Positions 49,761 to 58,466 of a stretch of DNA of 64,000 nt are shown here, piece by piece (within the stretch, counting starts at the first letter, position 1; each line of letters opens with the position of its first letter). Source of the DNA: Bradyrhizobium liaoningense (GTDB lineage Bacteria; Pseudomonadota; Alphaproteobacteria; Rhizobiales; Xanthobacteraceae); NCBI RefSeq assembly GCF_018130955.1, contig NZ_JAFCJM010000030.1:1-64000 (forward strand), in the 5' to 3' direction. The notes below the pieces were generated by a model, which was not told the origin of the DNA, did no database searches, and worked only from the letters and a program-made list of their open reading frames with translations. A program made the position numbers and the translations under genes.

Positions 49761-50655
49761 GACGCACCCCCCTGATATGGCGATCGAGGATCATCTGTGC
49801 CGCCGCGGCTTCCGCCTTCAGCACCGGCCAGTCCGGGATGTTGCTGTCCCATTCGATCAGCGTCGGAACGGGCCCGCGACGCGCGATGACGATCTCGAAC
49901 AGTTTCCACACGGCGTCCGCGACCGGGCCGTCATGGCTATCGATCAGCAGCTTCTCGCCGTCGCCATCGCTCTGCTCGGTATGGCCGGCGAGATGGATCT
50001 CGCCGACGCGCTCCAGCGGGAAGTCGGCGAGATATTGCAGCGCCGAGAAGCCGTGATTGGCCGCGGAGACGAAGACATTGTTGACGTCGAGCAACAGGCC
50101 GCAGCCGGTCCGCTCGGCAACAGTGCGGATTAAATCGGTCTCGCACATCGTGGACTCGCGGAACGCCACATAGGTCGAGGGGTTTTCCAAGAGGATCGGC
50201 CGCCGGATCGCCTCCTGCACCTCGTCGATGTGGTCGCAGACGCGCGCGAGCGTCGCTTTGGTGTAGGGCAGCGGCAGAAGATCGTTGAAGAAGCTGGTCT
50301 CGTGCGTCGACCAGGCCAGATGCTCTGATACCAGCGCCGGCTGGTAGCGCGCGACGAGGCCGCGGAAGCGCGCCAGATGCGCGCGGTCGAGCGGGGCGGG
50401 TCCGCCGATCGACATGCAGACGCCGTGCAGCGAGAGCGGGTGATCCCGGCGCAGCCGTTCCAGCATGCGGTGTGGCGGTCCGCCCGCGCACATGTAGTTC
50501 TCGGCATGAACCTCGAAGAAGCCGCGCTGCGGGCCCTCGTCGAGGACCGCTGCGAAATGCTCGGGCTTGAAACTCGTCCCGGCGACGCCGCCGACCGGTA
50601 ACGAAAAGCGGAGGGGAATGGCCGCAGACGTCCGAGGCCTGATCGCTGCGTCCAT
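49750..50655 (-). CDS. DUF692 multinuclear iron oxidase (MNIO), BufB-like
   Basis: 301 residues with a TIM-barrel MNIO fold. Conserved metal ligands are visible: FFEVHAENYM, LHGVCMSIGG, SEHLAWS, LLENPSTYV, LLDVNNVFVSAANHG, EIHLAGHTE, DSHDGPV and LIEWDSNIP. Enzymes of this family use an Fe cluster and O2 to convert precursor Cys residues; in bufferins they form thiooxazoles. The neighbouring DUF2282 precursor, DUF2063 partner and DoxX gene make that the best assignment. Cytosolic. Confidence 0.93.
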   Translation of the reverse strand: MDAAIRPRTSAAIPLRFSLPVGGVAGTSFKPEHFAAVLDEGPQRGFFEVHAENYMCAGGPPHRMLERLRRDHPLSLHGVCMSIGGPAPLDRAHLARFRGLVARYQPALVSEHLAWSTHETSFFNDLLPLPYTKATLARVCDHIDEVQEAIRRPILLENPSTYVAFRESTMCETDLIRTVAERTGCGLLLDVNNVFVSAANHGFSALQYLADFPLERVGEIHLAGHTEQSDGDGEKLLIDSHDGPVADAVWKLFEIVIARRGPVPTLIEWDSNIPDWPVLKAEAAAAQMILDRHIRGVRHAA

Positions 50656-50695
50656 GTCGCTCCTCCGCGCTTGCTGTTGCGATGCTTCGTTCGCC

Positions 50696-51001
50696 TCAGA
50701 CCGGCTTCAGCGAACCCTTCTTGCCGCCGGGCAGCTCGATGCTGGTGCAGGTGCCGCCCTGGACGAACTTCCACGCATTGCCCTGGAAATCGACGGTCGA
50801 GGTGCCCTGGCAGGTGGTGCCGGGTCCGGCCGCGCAATCGTTCTGGCCCTTCAGCGCGACGCCAAAGCATTTCTCCTTCTTGGCGGCGACGGCAGCTTCA
50901 GCCTCGGCCTTGGTCAGGGGGCCGGCGACGGCAAGGGTTGCGAGCGCGGTCGAGACGGCGCCGGCAAGGACGAGCGAACTGATGGTGGTCTTGGCAGACA
51001 T
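50696..51001 (-). CDS. DUF2282 bufferin-type precursor peptide (BufA1-like)
   Basis: 101 residues from MSAKTTISSLVLAGAVS, with GAGGAG ten bases upstream. A signal peptide (~1-28, ending LAVAG) precedes a mature region with four Cys: KCFGVALKGQNDC, TTCQG and GGTCTSI. This matches DUF2282 and the bufferin precursors, in which two of the Cys are modified by the MNIO enzyme and the product binds copper in the periplasm. It is first of four genes. A sigma-F-like ECF promoter lies 42 bases upstream. Confidence 0.92.
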   Translation of the reverse strand: MSAKTTISSLVLAGAVSTALATLAVAGPLTKAEAEAAVAAKKEKCFGVALKGQNDCAAGPGTTCQGTSTVDFQGNAWKFVQGGTCTSIELPGGKKGSLKPV

Positions 51002-51042
51002 GAGAGTTCTCCTCTTGGATTGGGCCATGGGCCCTTCGTCTC

Positions 51043-51069
51043 ATTCGTTCCCACCGCGACCGCCGTTAC
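51043..51069 (-). promoter_or_regulatory. Putative ECF (sigma-F-like) promoter of the bufferin operon
   Basis: On the minus strand GTAAC (51069-51065) is followed after 17 bases by CGAAT (51047-51043), 42 bases before the precursor's start codon. From memory, Caulobacter sigma-F, induced by heavy-metal stress, recognises GTAACC and CGAA elements upstream of homologous DUF2282/DUF692 operons. No ECF sigma gene is in the window. The rest of the 51002-51302 gap shows nothing clear. Confidence 0.6.
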
Positions 51070-51302
51070 TGGATGAGCCGCTCACGAGCCCGTGAGACCG
51101 TTGGGTGACGCGCACGACGTCGTGCGCTTGGGGCCGATTAGCGGGAAGAACGGGCGGCAACTCCAATGCCTAGTCCCTATGGAGACGTTAGCCGGAGGGT
51201 ATTGGCCTGGCGCTTGGGCACCTGCGAGACGTAACGAACGGCTGCGCGCCTGCGTAAGGAGGTATCAGTCGGCCTCCCCTCGCGAACCCGCCGGATCAAG
51301 CC

Positions 51303-53399
51303 ATGCTCGCTAACCCCAGACGACCAGCATCAGGCCCGGCCGCTCGACGGCTGACGGTCAGCATCCGTCTCGCGGTCTCGGCGCTGGTGTTGACCGCGAT
51401 CCTCCTGACCGCGGCGCTGTCCAGCCTGCTGTGGTGGCGCACGGCGGAGGCGACCAGCCGGCAACTGGCCTCGACCATCAACGAGCAGATCGTCGCTGCC
51501 GTCCGCAAGGAGGTTGCCGCGATCGTCGACGAAGCGCGTGCGGCGCACACCGCCATCCGCACCCTGTTCCTGCAAAACGTGCTCGATACCCGCGAGGCCG
51601 ACAAGCGCGAATTCGTGTTCCTGTCGCAACTGCAGTCGCAGGCGACGATCTCCTGGGTCGCATTCGGCTGGCCCGACGGTGCGTTCTTTGCCGCTCACAA
51701 GCTCGGCGACAACAGGCTCGAGATGATGGAGATCTCGCTCACCGATCACGCCGGGGAGCGCCGGGTCGACGAGTATGACGTGGTGCCTGGCGACATCGAA
51801 TTCGCCAACCGCCGTTTCGAGCCGACCGATTTTCACGTCGCCGATCGCACCTGGTTCAAGACCGGCATCAAGGCCGAGGACCCCGAATGGTTCAAGGTGA
51901 CCGACCATCCGATCGGGGCGCGCCCGTCGATCGCCTTCGCCGGTCCGATCGACGTCTATCAGGAGCGGCAGGGCGTCCTTGCCATCATCATCGAATATAC
52001 CCGGCTTGCGCGCTTCCTCGCCCAGCTCGAGGTCGGGCGCACCGGAACCGCATTCATCTTCGACGGCAGCGGCGAGCTCGTGGCCGCGCCCGACAAGGAG
52101 GCCGACGAGCTGCATCCGGCGCATGGTGACCAGACGTTGCTGCCGCTGGCGCAGATGGCGTTGGCCAAGGCTGGCACCGACAATGACGCCTGGCGCAACC
52201 GGCTCACCTCCGGCGGCGCGGCCTATGAGGTTGCGCTCACGCCGCTGCCGTTTCCAGGCTGGCGGCTGGCAACCGTCATTCCCGAGGCCGAGTTTCTCGG
52301 TCCCGTCGAGACGACGCTGCGGCGTTTGATCATCGGCCTCGCCGTCGGCGCCGTGCTTGCGGCGCTCGCGTCCGCCCTGCTGGCGCGCACGGTGATCGCA
52401 GCGCCGCTCTCCCGCGTCGTCGGTGAGATCCGCCATGTCGAGACCTTTGCGCTGGAGCAGGTGCGCCGTCATCCGTCGCGGCTGAAGGAGATCGCGAGCC
52501 TGTCGGGCGCGATCGCCGAGATGGCCGCCGGCCTCTCCGCGTTCCGAAAATTCATCCCGGCTGACCTCGTCCGTGCGCTGCTGCGCCAGGGCGTCGAGGC
52601 GAAGCCGGGTGGCGCGATCCAGGAATTGAGCGTGATGTTCGTCGACATCGCCGGCTTCACCGGCCTCTCCGAGCGCATGGGCGACCGTGTCGTGCCGCTG
52701 TTGTCACGCTATCTCGACCTCGCCTCCGAAGTCGTCGTCGCCAATGGCGGCACCATCGACAAGTTCATCGGCGATGCCGTGATGGCGTTTTGGGGTGCGC
52801 CGCAGACCCAAGTCGACCATGCGGAGCGCTGCTGCCGCGCGGCGCTCGGCATCCGGCGCGCCATCGCGGAGTCAGGCCTGGCCGACGATCTCGGCCACGC
52901 CATCCAGATTCGCATCGGCATCAACTCCGGGCGCATGCTGGTCGGCAATATCGGCTCCGAGCTGCGCCTCAACTACACCGTGATCGGCGACGCCGTGAAC
53001 GTGGCAAGCCGCCTGGAGAGCGCCAACAAGAGCTACGGCACGCAAATCTTGATCGGCGAAGCAACCGAGCGCCTCGCGCGCGGTGCCATCGTTGCGCGCG
53101 AGGTCGACAGTATCGCGGTCTACGGCCGCGAGGAGGGCATCGCGGTCCATGAATTGATCGGCCTTGCGGGCGAGGCCGACGCCGAGCGCGAGGCCGTGAG
53201 CTGGATTGCGCGCTATGAACTGGGCTTGGCCCGGTATCGCGCGCGCGATTTCAGCGGCGCTGTCACTGACTTCGATGCCGTGCTGGCCGCGCGCGCCGAT
53301 GACCGCCCGGCCGCCATCACGCGGGAACGTTGCAGTCGCCTGCTGCAGCTCGGCATCGACGCCACATGGCGACCGGTCGCGGCACTCACCTCGAAATAG
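51303..53399 (+). CDS. Membrane adenylate/guanylate cyclase with Cache-type sensor
   Basis: 698 residues. TM1 is ~18-43 (IRLAVSALVLTAILLTAALSSLLWW). A periplasmic double-Cache-like sensor (~50-335) contains WVAFGWPDGAFFAAHKL and FHVADRTWFKTG. TM2 is ~342-367, followed by a HAMP-like linker. A class III cyclase domain (~430-620) has metal Asp in MFVDIAGFTGLSERMG and FIGDAVMAFWG, then LNYTVIGDAVNVASRLE. The C-terminal ~60 residues look TPR-like. It signals an extracellular small ligand into cAMP; ligand unknown. Confidence 0.9.
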   Translation: MLANPRRPASGPAARRLTVSIRLAVSALVLTAILLTAALSSLLWWRTAEATSRQLASTINEQIVAAVRKEVAAIVDEARAAHTAIRTLFLQNVLDTREADKREFVFLSQLQSQATISWVAFGWPDGAFFAAHKLGDNRLEMMEISLTDHAGERRVDEYDVVPGDIEFANRRFEPTDFHVADRTWFKTGIKAEDPEWFKVTDHPIGARPSIAFAGPIDVYQERQGVLAIIIEYTRLARFLAQLEVGRTGTAFIFDGSGELVAAPDKEADELHPAHGDQTLLPLAQMALAKAGTDNDAWRNRLTSGGAAYEVALTPLPFPGWRLATVIPEAEFLGPVETTLRRLIIGLAVGAVLAALASALLARTVIAAPLSRVVGEIRHVETFALEQVRRHPSRLKEIASLSGAIAEMAAGLSAFRKFIPADLVRALLRQGVEAKPGGAIQELSVMFVDIAGFTGLSERMGDRVVPLLSRYLDLASEVVVANGGTIDKFIGDAVMAFWGAPQTQVDHAERCCRAALGIRRAIAESGLADDLGHAIQIRIGINSGRMLVGNIGSELRLNYTVIGDAVNVASRLESANKSYGTQILIGEATERLARGAIVAREVDSIAVYGREEGIAVHELIGLAGEADAEREAVSWIARYELGLARYRARDFSGAVTDFDAVLAARADDRPAAITRERCSRLLQLGIDATWRPVAALTSK

Positions 53400-53572
53400 G
53401 CCGTGGGAATTGCGATCCCGTCGACGCTCGCGCATAGTTTATCAGAATTTCCCGACAAAGTCGCCGCCGTTGGCGTGCTCGGCGAGCAGGGCGCGCCGAT
53501 CGATGGTATGATTCTCTTGTAGTTGCCGTCATATTCTTTTGAGCCGCTTGGAGTTCGTTTCGGAGATTTTTC

Positions 53573-54721
53573 ATGAAGCGATGGGTTCGGCGTCTTGGAC
53601 GGGGAGCGCTCTTGCTCGCAATATGGGGCGCGATCTTCGAGGTCGGCCTGCGGCTGCAGCAGTATTTCGGTCCGCTGGACGATCTCGAAATGGAGAGCGT
53701 CAGCCTGAACTGGGAATCCGACGTCCTCAATCACAAGCCGGCCCCGGAAAAGCAGAACCTGTGCATCTACGGCGATCTGACCGGGTTCAGCTATGACAGA
53801 CAGTTTGATGCAAATGGCATCAGGATCATCGACGACAAGGCGTTGCTGACCGGGTGCCACAAGCCGATGTCGGTCCTGTTCCTCGGCGATTCCTTCATGG
53901 AAGGCTACGACGACGAGAATAATTTGCCTTACCAGGTCGCAAAATATTTCAGGAAAGAGCGCGACATCTGCCTGAAGACCCACAACGCCGGATACACCTC
54001 CTATTCGCCGTCCATCTTCATCCCGCAGGCCAAGAAGCTCCTGCCGATCGTGCGCCCCGACTATATCGTGGTTGATGTGGACGAGACCGACCTGTACGAC
54101 GATTTTGCGCGCTATCGCAAACTGATCGTCCGCAACGAGCGCGGCCAGAACGTCGGCGTCAAGGCCTCACCCATCGGGCACGCGTGCAGCGTCGGCCTGA
54201 TGGAGGCGCGCCGGCATCCGCTGTATCTGATGCGGTTTGCGGCGAAGGCCTGGCTCTCTTTGGTCCACATGCCCGCGGTGACCAGAAAATACCGGTCGGA
54301 CGACGACCTCATCCTGTTCGGCTATTCACGCGACCAGGGCGAAAACCTCGAGCAGAAATACGCAGCACCGCTCGCGACGTTTCGGGAGAACTTGCAGGAG
54401 TTGGCTGATGTGCTCAAGGGCTATGCCGGCGGCGACGGCAGCCGGGTGTTGTTCATCTTCCATCCGCATCTGGAGAATCTGCAACCGGGCGCCGACGGTC
54501 GCGTGTGGAACGATCTTGTCAGCTCCACGGTACGTGCGATGTGCGCCGACAACGGCTTTCTGTTTTTCAATGCGACTGCGACATTGAAGCAGCGGTTCGG
54601 CGGCAAGCCGGAGGAGTATTATTGGCCTGGCGACATGCACTTCAGCTTCGAGGGACTGGAGGAATACTCCAACGCCGTCGCAGCCTTCATGGCTTCGGAG
54701 ATGGTCAAGCCGCACGACTGA
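53573..54721 (+). CDS. SGNH/GDSL hydrolase-like protein with N-terminal anchor
   Basis: 382 residues. An N-terminal hydrophobic segment (~8-25, ALLLAIWGAIFEVGL) acts as a signal or anchor. Block I reads LFLGDSFMEGYDDENNLPYQVAKYF (~102), with the nucleophile Ser. The C-terminal GDMHFSFEGLEEYSNAVAAFM (~350) supplies the Asp-x-His. It is similar in plan to periplasmic AlgX/AlgJ-like or polysaccharide O-acetyl-handling SGNH proteins; no partner acyltransferase is nearby. Confidence 0.75.
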   Translation: MKRWVRRLGRGALLLAIWGAIFEVGLRLQQYFGPLDDLEMESVSLNWESDVLNHKPAPEKQNLCIYGDLTGFSYDRQFDANGIRIIDDKALLTGCHKPMSVLFLGDSFMEGYDDENNLPYQVAKYFRKERDICLKTHNAGYTSYSPSIFIPQAKKLLPIVRPDYIVVDVDETDLYDDFARYRKLIVRNERGQNVGVKASPIGHACSVGLMEARRHPLYLMRFAAKAWLSLVHMPAVTRKYRSDDDLILFGYSRDQGENLEQKYAAPLATFRENLQELADVLKGYAGGDGSRVLFIFHPHLENLQPGADGRVWNDLVSSTVRAMCADNGFLFFNATATLKQRFGGKPEEYYWPGDMHFSFEGLEEYSNAVAAFMASEMVKPHD

Positions 54722-54737
54722 AAAATGGAGCACCGAG

Positions 54738-54983
54738 ATGCGAACGATACTGATGGCTGGGTTGATCCTGCTGGGAGCTGCTTCCTCCGCCAATGCATAC
54801 GATTATCCCTGGTGTGTCTTTGGCGAGCAGCTCGGCGCTTCCGGCGACTGCATGTACTCGACCAGGGAGCAATGCCTGGCATCGGCGTCCGGCCGGTGGA
54901 ACACCTATTGTGATATCAACCCGCGCGTGAGGTTCAGGCAGCAGGCCGCACCTCCGGCGAAGAGCAGACAGCAGGCGCGCTGA
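54738..54983 (+). CDS. DUF3551 small exported protein
   Basis: 81 residues, 16 bases after the SGNH gene. The signal peptide ends at SSANA (~20). The mature part YDYPWCVFGEQLGASGDCMYSTREQCLASASGRWNTYCDINPR has the DUF3551 pattern with four Cys (WC, DC, QC, YC), probably two disulphides. A Gln/Arg-rich tail follows. The family is highly expanded in Bradyrhizobium; its function is unknown. Confidence 0.87.
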   Translation: MRTILMAGLILLGAASSANAYDYPWCVFGEQLGASGDCMYSTREQCLASASGRWNTYCDINPRVRFRQQAAPPAKSRQQAR

Positions 54984-55025
54984 TGCGCGCGGGTGATCCC
55001 GGTCCCATGCGACAGCGCGGCAGCC

Positions 55026-55961
55026 TCAGCGCGGTCCATAATTATTGCGAAGATAGTCCGAAGCCTGTTGTCGCTCGGCGAGTGTCAGTTCGCGATCGTA
55101 GACCAGGAGCGCGAAGATATCGCCGGTGAAGAACCAGTCCGGCACATCCGGGCCATCTGGATAGAAGAAAGGCGTGCCGCCGACCATGAGCTGGTTGCTG
55201 GCGATCAGCGGCCCCGGATCGGGACGGCTGTTGAAGGCGGTATGAGCAGACGCCGCGCCGAGGCTCGCCACATCCATGCCGCCGCGCGGACCGGATTGCG
55301 CGACGATCAACACGGGCCCTTCGGCAGGCAGCAGCACGAACGAGTTGACGTCAAAGTCATAATGGCTGTGACGGATCATGCTGTCCCACGCCCAGCCAAG
55401 GTGAAGAACCGTGCCGGCGGTACATCCGGTGCCGCCGAAGCGGTTCTGACATCCGGTGCCCGTCGTCATCAGGAAATAATTGTTGAACCGCGGGCCGGGG
55501 CGCCGCACCACCACGGCCAGGATCGAGTATGGCGTTCCGGTGAGCGTGAGGGGCGGCACACCGGGCCGAAAGTCGCGCGCCCAGTAGGCGCACCTGCCGC
55601 TATCAGCTGCACAGCGCAGGGCGGTGTGCCGGCGGGGGCCGTAGGGGGTCGCGATCGTCGTGGTCACCGGACTGCCCCTGAAGCGGAGTTGCGACACCGC
55701 AGCGCGATCGCGGCCGCGCGCGTCGTTCCAGCGCGCGACGCGGCCGGCTCCGTCGAGCTCCAGGGAATCGTCGCCCTCGAGCCACAGCAGCAACCCGCGG
55801 GAGGGCGGAGCGCCGGCGTTCGCGTCGGGGGTGGCCCGGAACGGGAAAGTGACGAGATGTGATAGCGTGCATCCGGCGAGCGCGATCAATGCCACTGCGG
55901 CGGTTACCGCGAGCTTGGGCGCTGTCGTCGTTCTGCCGCACCGACGATCGCCAGCGCCCAT
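55026..55961 (-). CDS. Lipoprotein with LamG/concanavalin-like domain
   Basis: 311 residues from MGAGDRRCGRTTTAPK, with GGAG seven bases upstream; a Met nine codons earlier is possible. The signal contains a lipobox LIALAGC (~30), predicting a lipidated envelope protein. The mature region fits a LamG-type beta-sandwich: LLLWLEGDDSLELD.. GRVARWNDARGRD (~55-80), then IFALLVYDRELTLAERQQASDYLRNNYG at the C-terminus, typical of LamG domains. It probably binds a glycan or surface ligand. Confidence 0.78.
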   Translation of the reverse strand: MGAGDRRCGRTTTAPKLAVTAAVALIALAGCTLSHLVTFPFRATPDANAGAPPSRGLLLWLEGDDSLELDGAGRVARWNDARGRDRAAVSQLRFRGSPVTTTIATPYGPRRHTALRCAADSGRCAYWARDFRPGVPPLTLTGTPYSILAVVVRRPGPRFNNYFLMTTGTGCQNRFGGTGCTAGTVLHLGWAWDSMIRHSHYDFDVNSFVLLPAEGPVLIVAQSGPRGGMDVASLGAASAHTAFNSRPDPGPLIASNQLMVGGTPFFYPDGPDVPDWFFTGDIFALLVYDRELTLAERQQASDYLRNNYGPR

Positions 55962-56103
55962 CAACAATCTCCAATTGTAACTAAGCAAGATAACACGTCT
56001 CTTTACGCTTGGGGAGTCTTGGCACGCGGGAAGCGATCGATGGGGTCTCGAGAGGCGTAGCGCTGACAGAGGAACCTCGGGTGTAGCTCTGCATTCTCAG
56101 GAC

Positions 56104-56250
56104 GTGAGAAACAGGCACCTCTATATCGGCCTTGCCGCGTTGACCGGCACGTTCGTCCTCTTTCTGATCTGGTTTTCCCAGCACACGAAAGAGGCCGCGA
56201 TAGAACGGCTTGAACGGTATGAGATGCCGCGCAATCCCGGCACCCGCTAA
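56104..56250 (+). CDS. Very small membrane protein (candidate)
   Basis: A GTG-initiated ORF of 48 codons: MRNRHLYIGLAALTGTFVLF, then LIWFSQHTKEAAIERLERYE and MPRNPGTR. One membrane helix (~6-24) is followed by a charged amphipathic helix. Its TAA stop uses the first bases of repeat copy 3. The hydrophobic-then-charged layout and absence of rare codons favour a real gene. The start is not backed by a strong Shine-Dalgarno. Confidence 0.45.
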   Translation: MRNRHLYIGLAALTGTFVLFLIWFSQHTKEAAIERLERYEMPRNPGTR

Positions 56251-56377
56251 AGCGCGATGAATTTAGATTGAATCGTCATCGCGCTTTAGCTCCTTGTTTT
56301 GAGCGCGATCTCCGCGCAAACGCGTTCCGCGTTTGTCGCGAGGAAAAACCGCTGCACTCTTTTCCGGATCGTGCTCT
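56247..56377 (-). repeat. Rhizobiales-type intergenic repeat, copy 3 (long form, inverted)
   Basis: A 131-base copy of the element at 6779 in opposite orientation. It shows TAAAGCGCGATGA paired with TCATCGCGCTTTA, then GAGCGCGATCTCCGCGCAAA, the ACGCG/CGCGT block, AAACCGCTGCACTCTTTTCC and GGATCGTGCTCT. Compared with copies 1 and 2 it confirms three conserved blocks and one optional central block. Confidence 0.8.
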
Positions 56378-56545
56378 GGCCGCGGATGCGCGGCGCGCTC
56401 GACTGCCGACGCGGATGAAATACGCTCGGCCCGGCAGGATAGCCCTGCCGTGCGGGCCGAGTGGAGTCCTGTTGCCAACGCAGGGATGCACGACTACGCT
56501 TCACCCGGATTGCCCAACCGGTCCTTCGATTGGCCCCGCACGTTC

Positions 56546-57343
56546 ATGCCAAAATTCCTTCGCATCGGCCTCCATCAGTCGAACGTATCCGGTTACACGT
56601 CAAAGGCGTGGTGTGTCAGGCGCGTTGGCACGACGGTTTTCCTGAAGTGGGGCGCCGTGGAGGTTGTTGGCGCGGGAGCCGGGCGAAAGGTCTTCTGGAC
56701 GCGCCTGCCGCAGGAAAAGACCATTCGTTGCGGCACGGCGCAGCGCGCCCAGGACTATGCCAAAGCCGCGATCGCGCGTCGGCGCAGCCATCGCTATGAG
56801 CCGCTGACCGGGGCCATCGCGAACCGGCGCCGGTCCGCTGACCGCGACATCGAGCTCAAACGCGCACTCGCCACGATCCTGATCGTCGATATCGTAGGCT
56901 CAACCCAAAAGGCCGCGAAGCTCGGCGATGCGCGTTGGACCAAGGTGATGGGCCATTACTACGCCGCGGTCCGCAAGGAGCTGAAGAGTTCGCGCGGCAA
57001 GGAAGTCGTGACGACCGGCGACGGCGTGCTGGCGACGTTCAAGGCGCCGGCTGCCGGTATCCGTTGCGCGACCGCGATCCAAAAGGCCGTGCGCACGCTG
57101 GGACTCGAAATAAGGGTAGGGCTGCATTCGGGCGAGTACCAGGTGAGCGGGGGCGAGATGGTCGGTCTCGCATTTCACATCGGCACGCGCGTCGCCGCGA
57201 AAGCCCGTGCCGGCGAAGTTTTGGTCTCGAGCGCGGTGAAGGACCTGCTGAAGACCCAGTCCGCGATCCGCTTCAGGGATCACGGCACGCACCAGCTCAA
57301 AGGCGTGCCGGAGCGATGGCGGCTGTGGCGGGTCGAGCATTAG
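56546..57343 (+). CDS. WGR-like domain fused to class III adenylate cyclase
   Basis: 265 residues from MPKFLRIGLHQSNVSGYTSKAW; the open frame upstream is mostly repeat. Residues ~1-90 resemble a WGR domain: KAWCVRRVGTTVFLKWGAVEV .. GRKVFWTR .. KTIRCGTAQRAQDYAKAAIARRRSHRYEPL. The cyclase domain (~105-262) has TILIVDIVGSTQKAAKLG, VTTGDGVLATF with both metal Asp positions, and FHIGTRVAAKARAGEVLVSSAVKDLL. No membrane segment. The fusion suggests coupling of a nucleic-acid- or protein-binding module to cAMP synthesis. Confidence 0.8.
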   Translation: MPKFLRIGLHQSNVSGYTSKAWCVRRVGTTVFLKWGAVEVVGAGAGRKVFWTRLPQEKTIRCGTAQRAQDYAKAAIARRRSHRYEPLTGAIANRRRSADRDIELKRALATILIVDIVGSTQKAAKLGDARWTKVMGHYYAAVRKELKSSRGKEVVTTGDGVLATFKAPAAGIRCATAIQKAVRTLGLEIRVGLHSGEYQVSGGEMVGLAFHIGTRVAAKARAGEVLVSSAVKDLLKTQSAIRFRDHGTHQLKGVPERWRLWRVEH

Positions 57344-57396
57344 TTCCGTGAACCGCTTCTTTTTTCCATTGCAGTTCCGGGAGGGGGATCCCCAAA

Positions 57397-57843
57397 TCAC
57401 GCCGAAGCCCCGGCAAGCTTGCCGACTCTGGAAAGCAGCAGCTTCAGGATCGGCGATTTGTTCGCCTTGTGGTAGGCGAGAACCAGATCGAGCGTCGGGA
57501 CCTCTCCCTGCACCGGACGCGTGGTTATCGACTCCGGCAGATAGCCCTTGGTGTAAGCCGGCAGCAGCATGACCGCGCGCGTCGACGTGATCATCGATAT
57601 GGCATGGACGACATTGTGCACCTCATGCTCCGGCTTGAGATCGATGCCGGCCCGGTTGAAATACTCCAGGACGACGCGGCGCACCGCAGGCGCGGCCTTG
57701 GACGGCAGCAGGAAAGCCTCCTTTGCGATCTCTTGCGGCGCGACCGCCGCATGCGATGCCAGACGGGGATCGCTCGGAAAAGCAAAAACCAGCGGGTTGG
57801 GGCGAACCCCGGTCGGCAAATGATCCGAAGTAGCACCAATCCG
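57397..57843 (-). pseudogene. Remnant of a LysR-family regulator (effector domain only)
   Basis: About 148 codons read like the C-terminal half of a LysR effector-binding domain (LVFAFPSDPRLASHAAVAPQEIAKEAFLLPSK .. GIDLKPEHEVHNVVHAISMITSTRAVMLLPAYTKGYLPESI .. LAYHKANKSPILKLLLSRVGKL). The frame closes upstream at a TAG (57844-57846), and no HTH-coding sequence follows. The only in-frame start is a TTG at 57819. It is best read as a 5'-deleted gene, with the DUF2946-like gene now beyond the break. Confidence 0.75.
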
Positions 57844-57962
57844 CTATGTGCCGTTAATTGTGTCGATTCAGCTACACAAGTTTGAAATAGCGTTCCGCGT
57901 GATTGCATTCTTGATTTGACCAGCGCACGGTCGGGGCAATTGCGGTGCAGGGAGTGCCGGCC

Positions 57963-58340
57963 GTGACCGTGCGGGCGCTGTTCAAACATTCGATGGCCGG
58001 GCTGGTGATGCTCGGAGTGCTGTTGCAGGCCTGCCTGGTCGTGCTGCAACTCGCCGTGTTGGCACAGCCGGCAAGGGCGGATACTGCGTTCACCGTCATC
58101 TGCAGCACCCATGGCGCGGTTGCGCTTGATACGACGGATGCACCGGATGATCATTGGCCGGACTGCGTGCTCTGTCCGCTTTGCGCGCATTCCGGGGTCG
58201 CGGGGCTGGCAATACCTGCGATTGTCGCCAACGTTATCGCCTTCGCGATAGCGCCGGCGTGGGTACCGACCATCGCAAGCGGCGACCGTTCCTCCCTGGC
58301 TTTGGGCCTTCCGCCTCCGGGCCGCGGTCCGCCCGTCTGA
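57963..58340 (+). CDS. DUF2946-like membrane/exported protein
   Basis: 125 residues from a GTG preceded by GGGAG at spacing 8; a GTG at 57945 would add six residues. An N-terminal hydrophobic segment (~10-32) looks like a signal or anchor ending AQPARA. CSTHGAV, DHWPDCVLCPLCAHSG (~70) and a second hydrophobic stretch (~80-100) fit the DUF2946 pattern, often found near metal or TonB systems. The Cys-x-x-Cys-x-x-Cys could bind metal; this is inference. The outer-membrane-like gene follows at 58467. Confidence 0.65.
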   Translation: MTVRALFKHSMAGLVMLGVLLQACLVVLQLAVLAQPARADTAFTVICSTHGAVALDTTDAPDDHWPDCVLCPLCAHSGVAGLAIPAIVANVIAFAIAPAWVPTIASGDRSSLALGLPPPGRGPPV

Positions 58341-58466
58341 CTTTCCGCAAAGCGCGGGTCGGCTGCGCGCCAATGATGCGCTTCCGGCGATCGAACTATC
58401 TTCCAATGATCTCGCAGGAATTCTGCGGCGCGCGTCGGTAATGACGCCGAGCCTTGAGGGATATCG

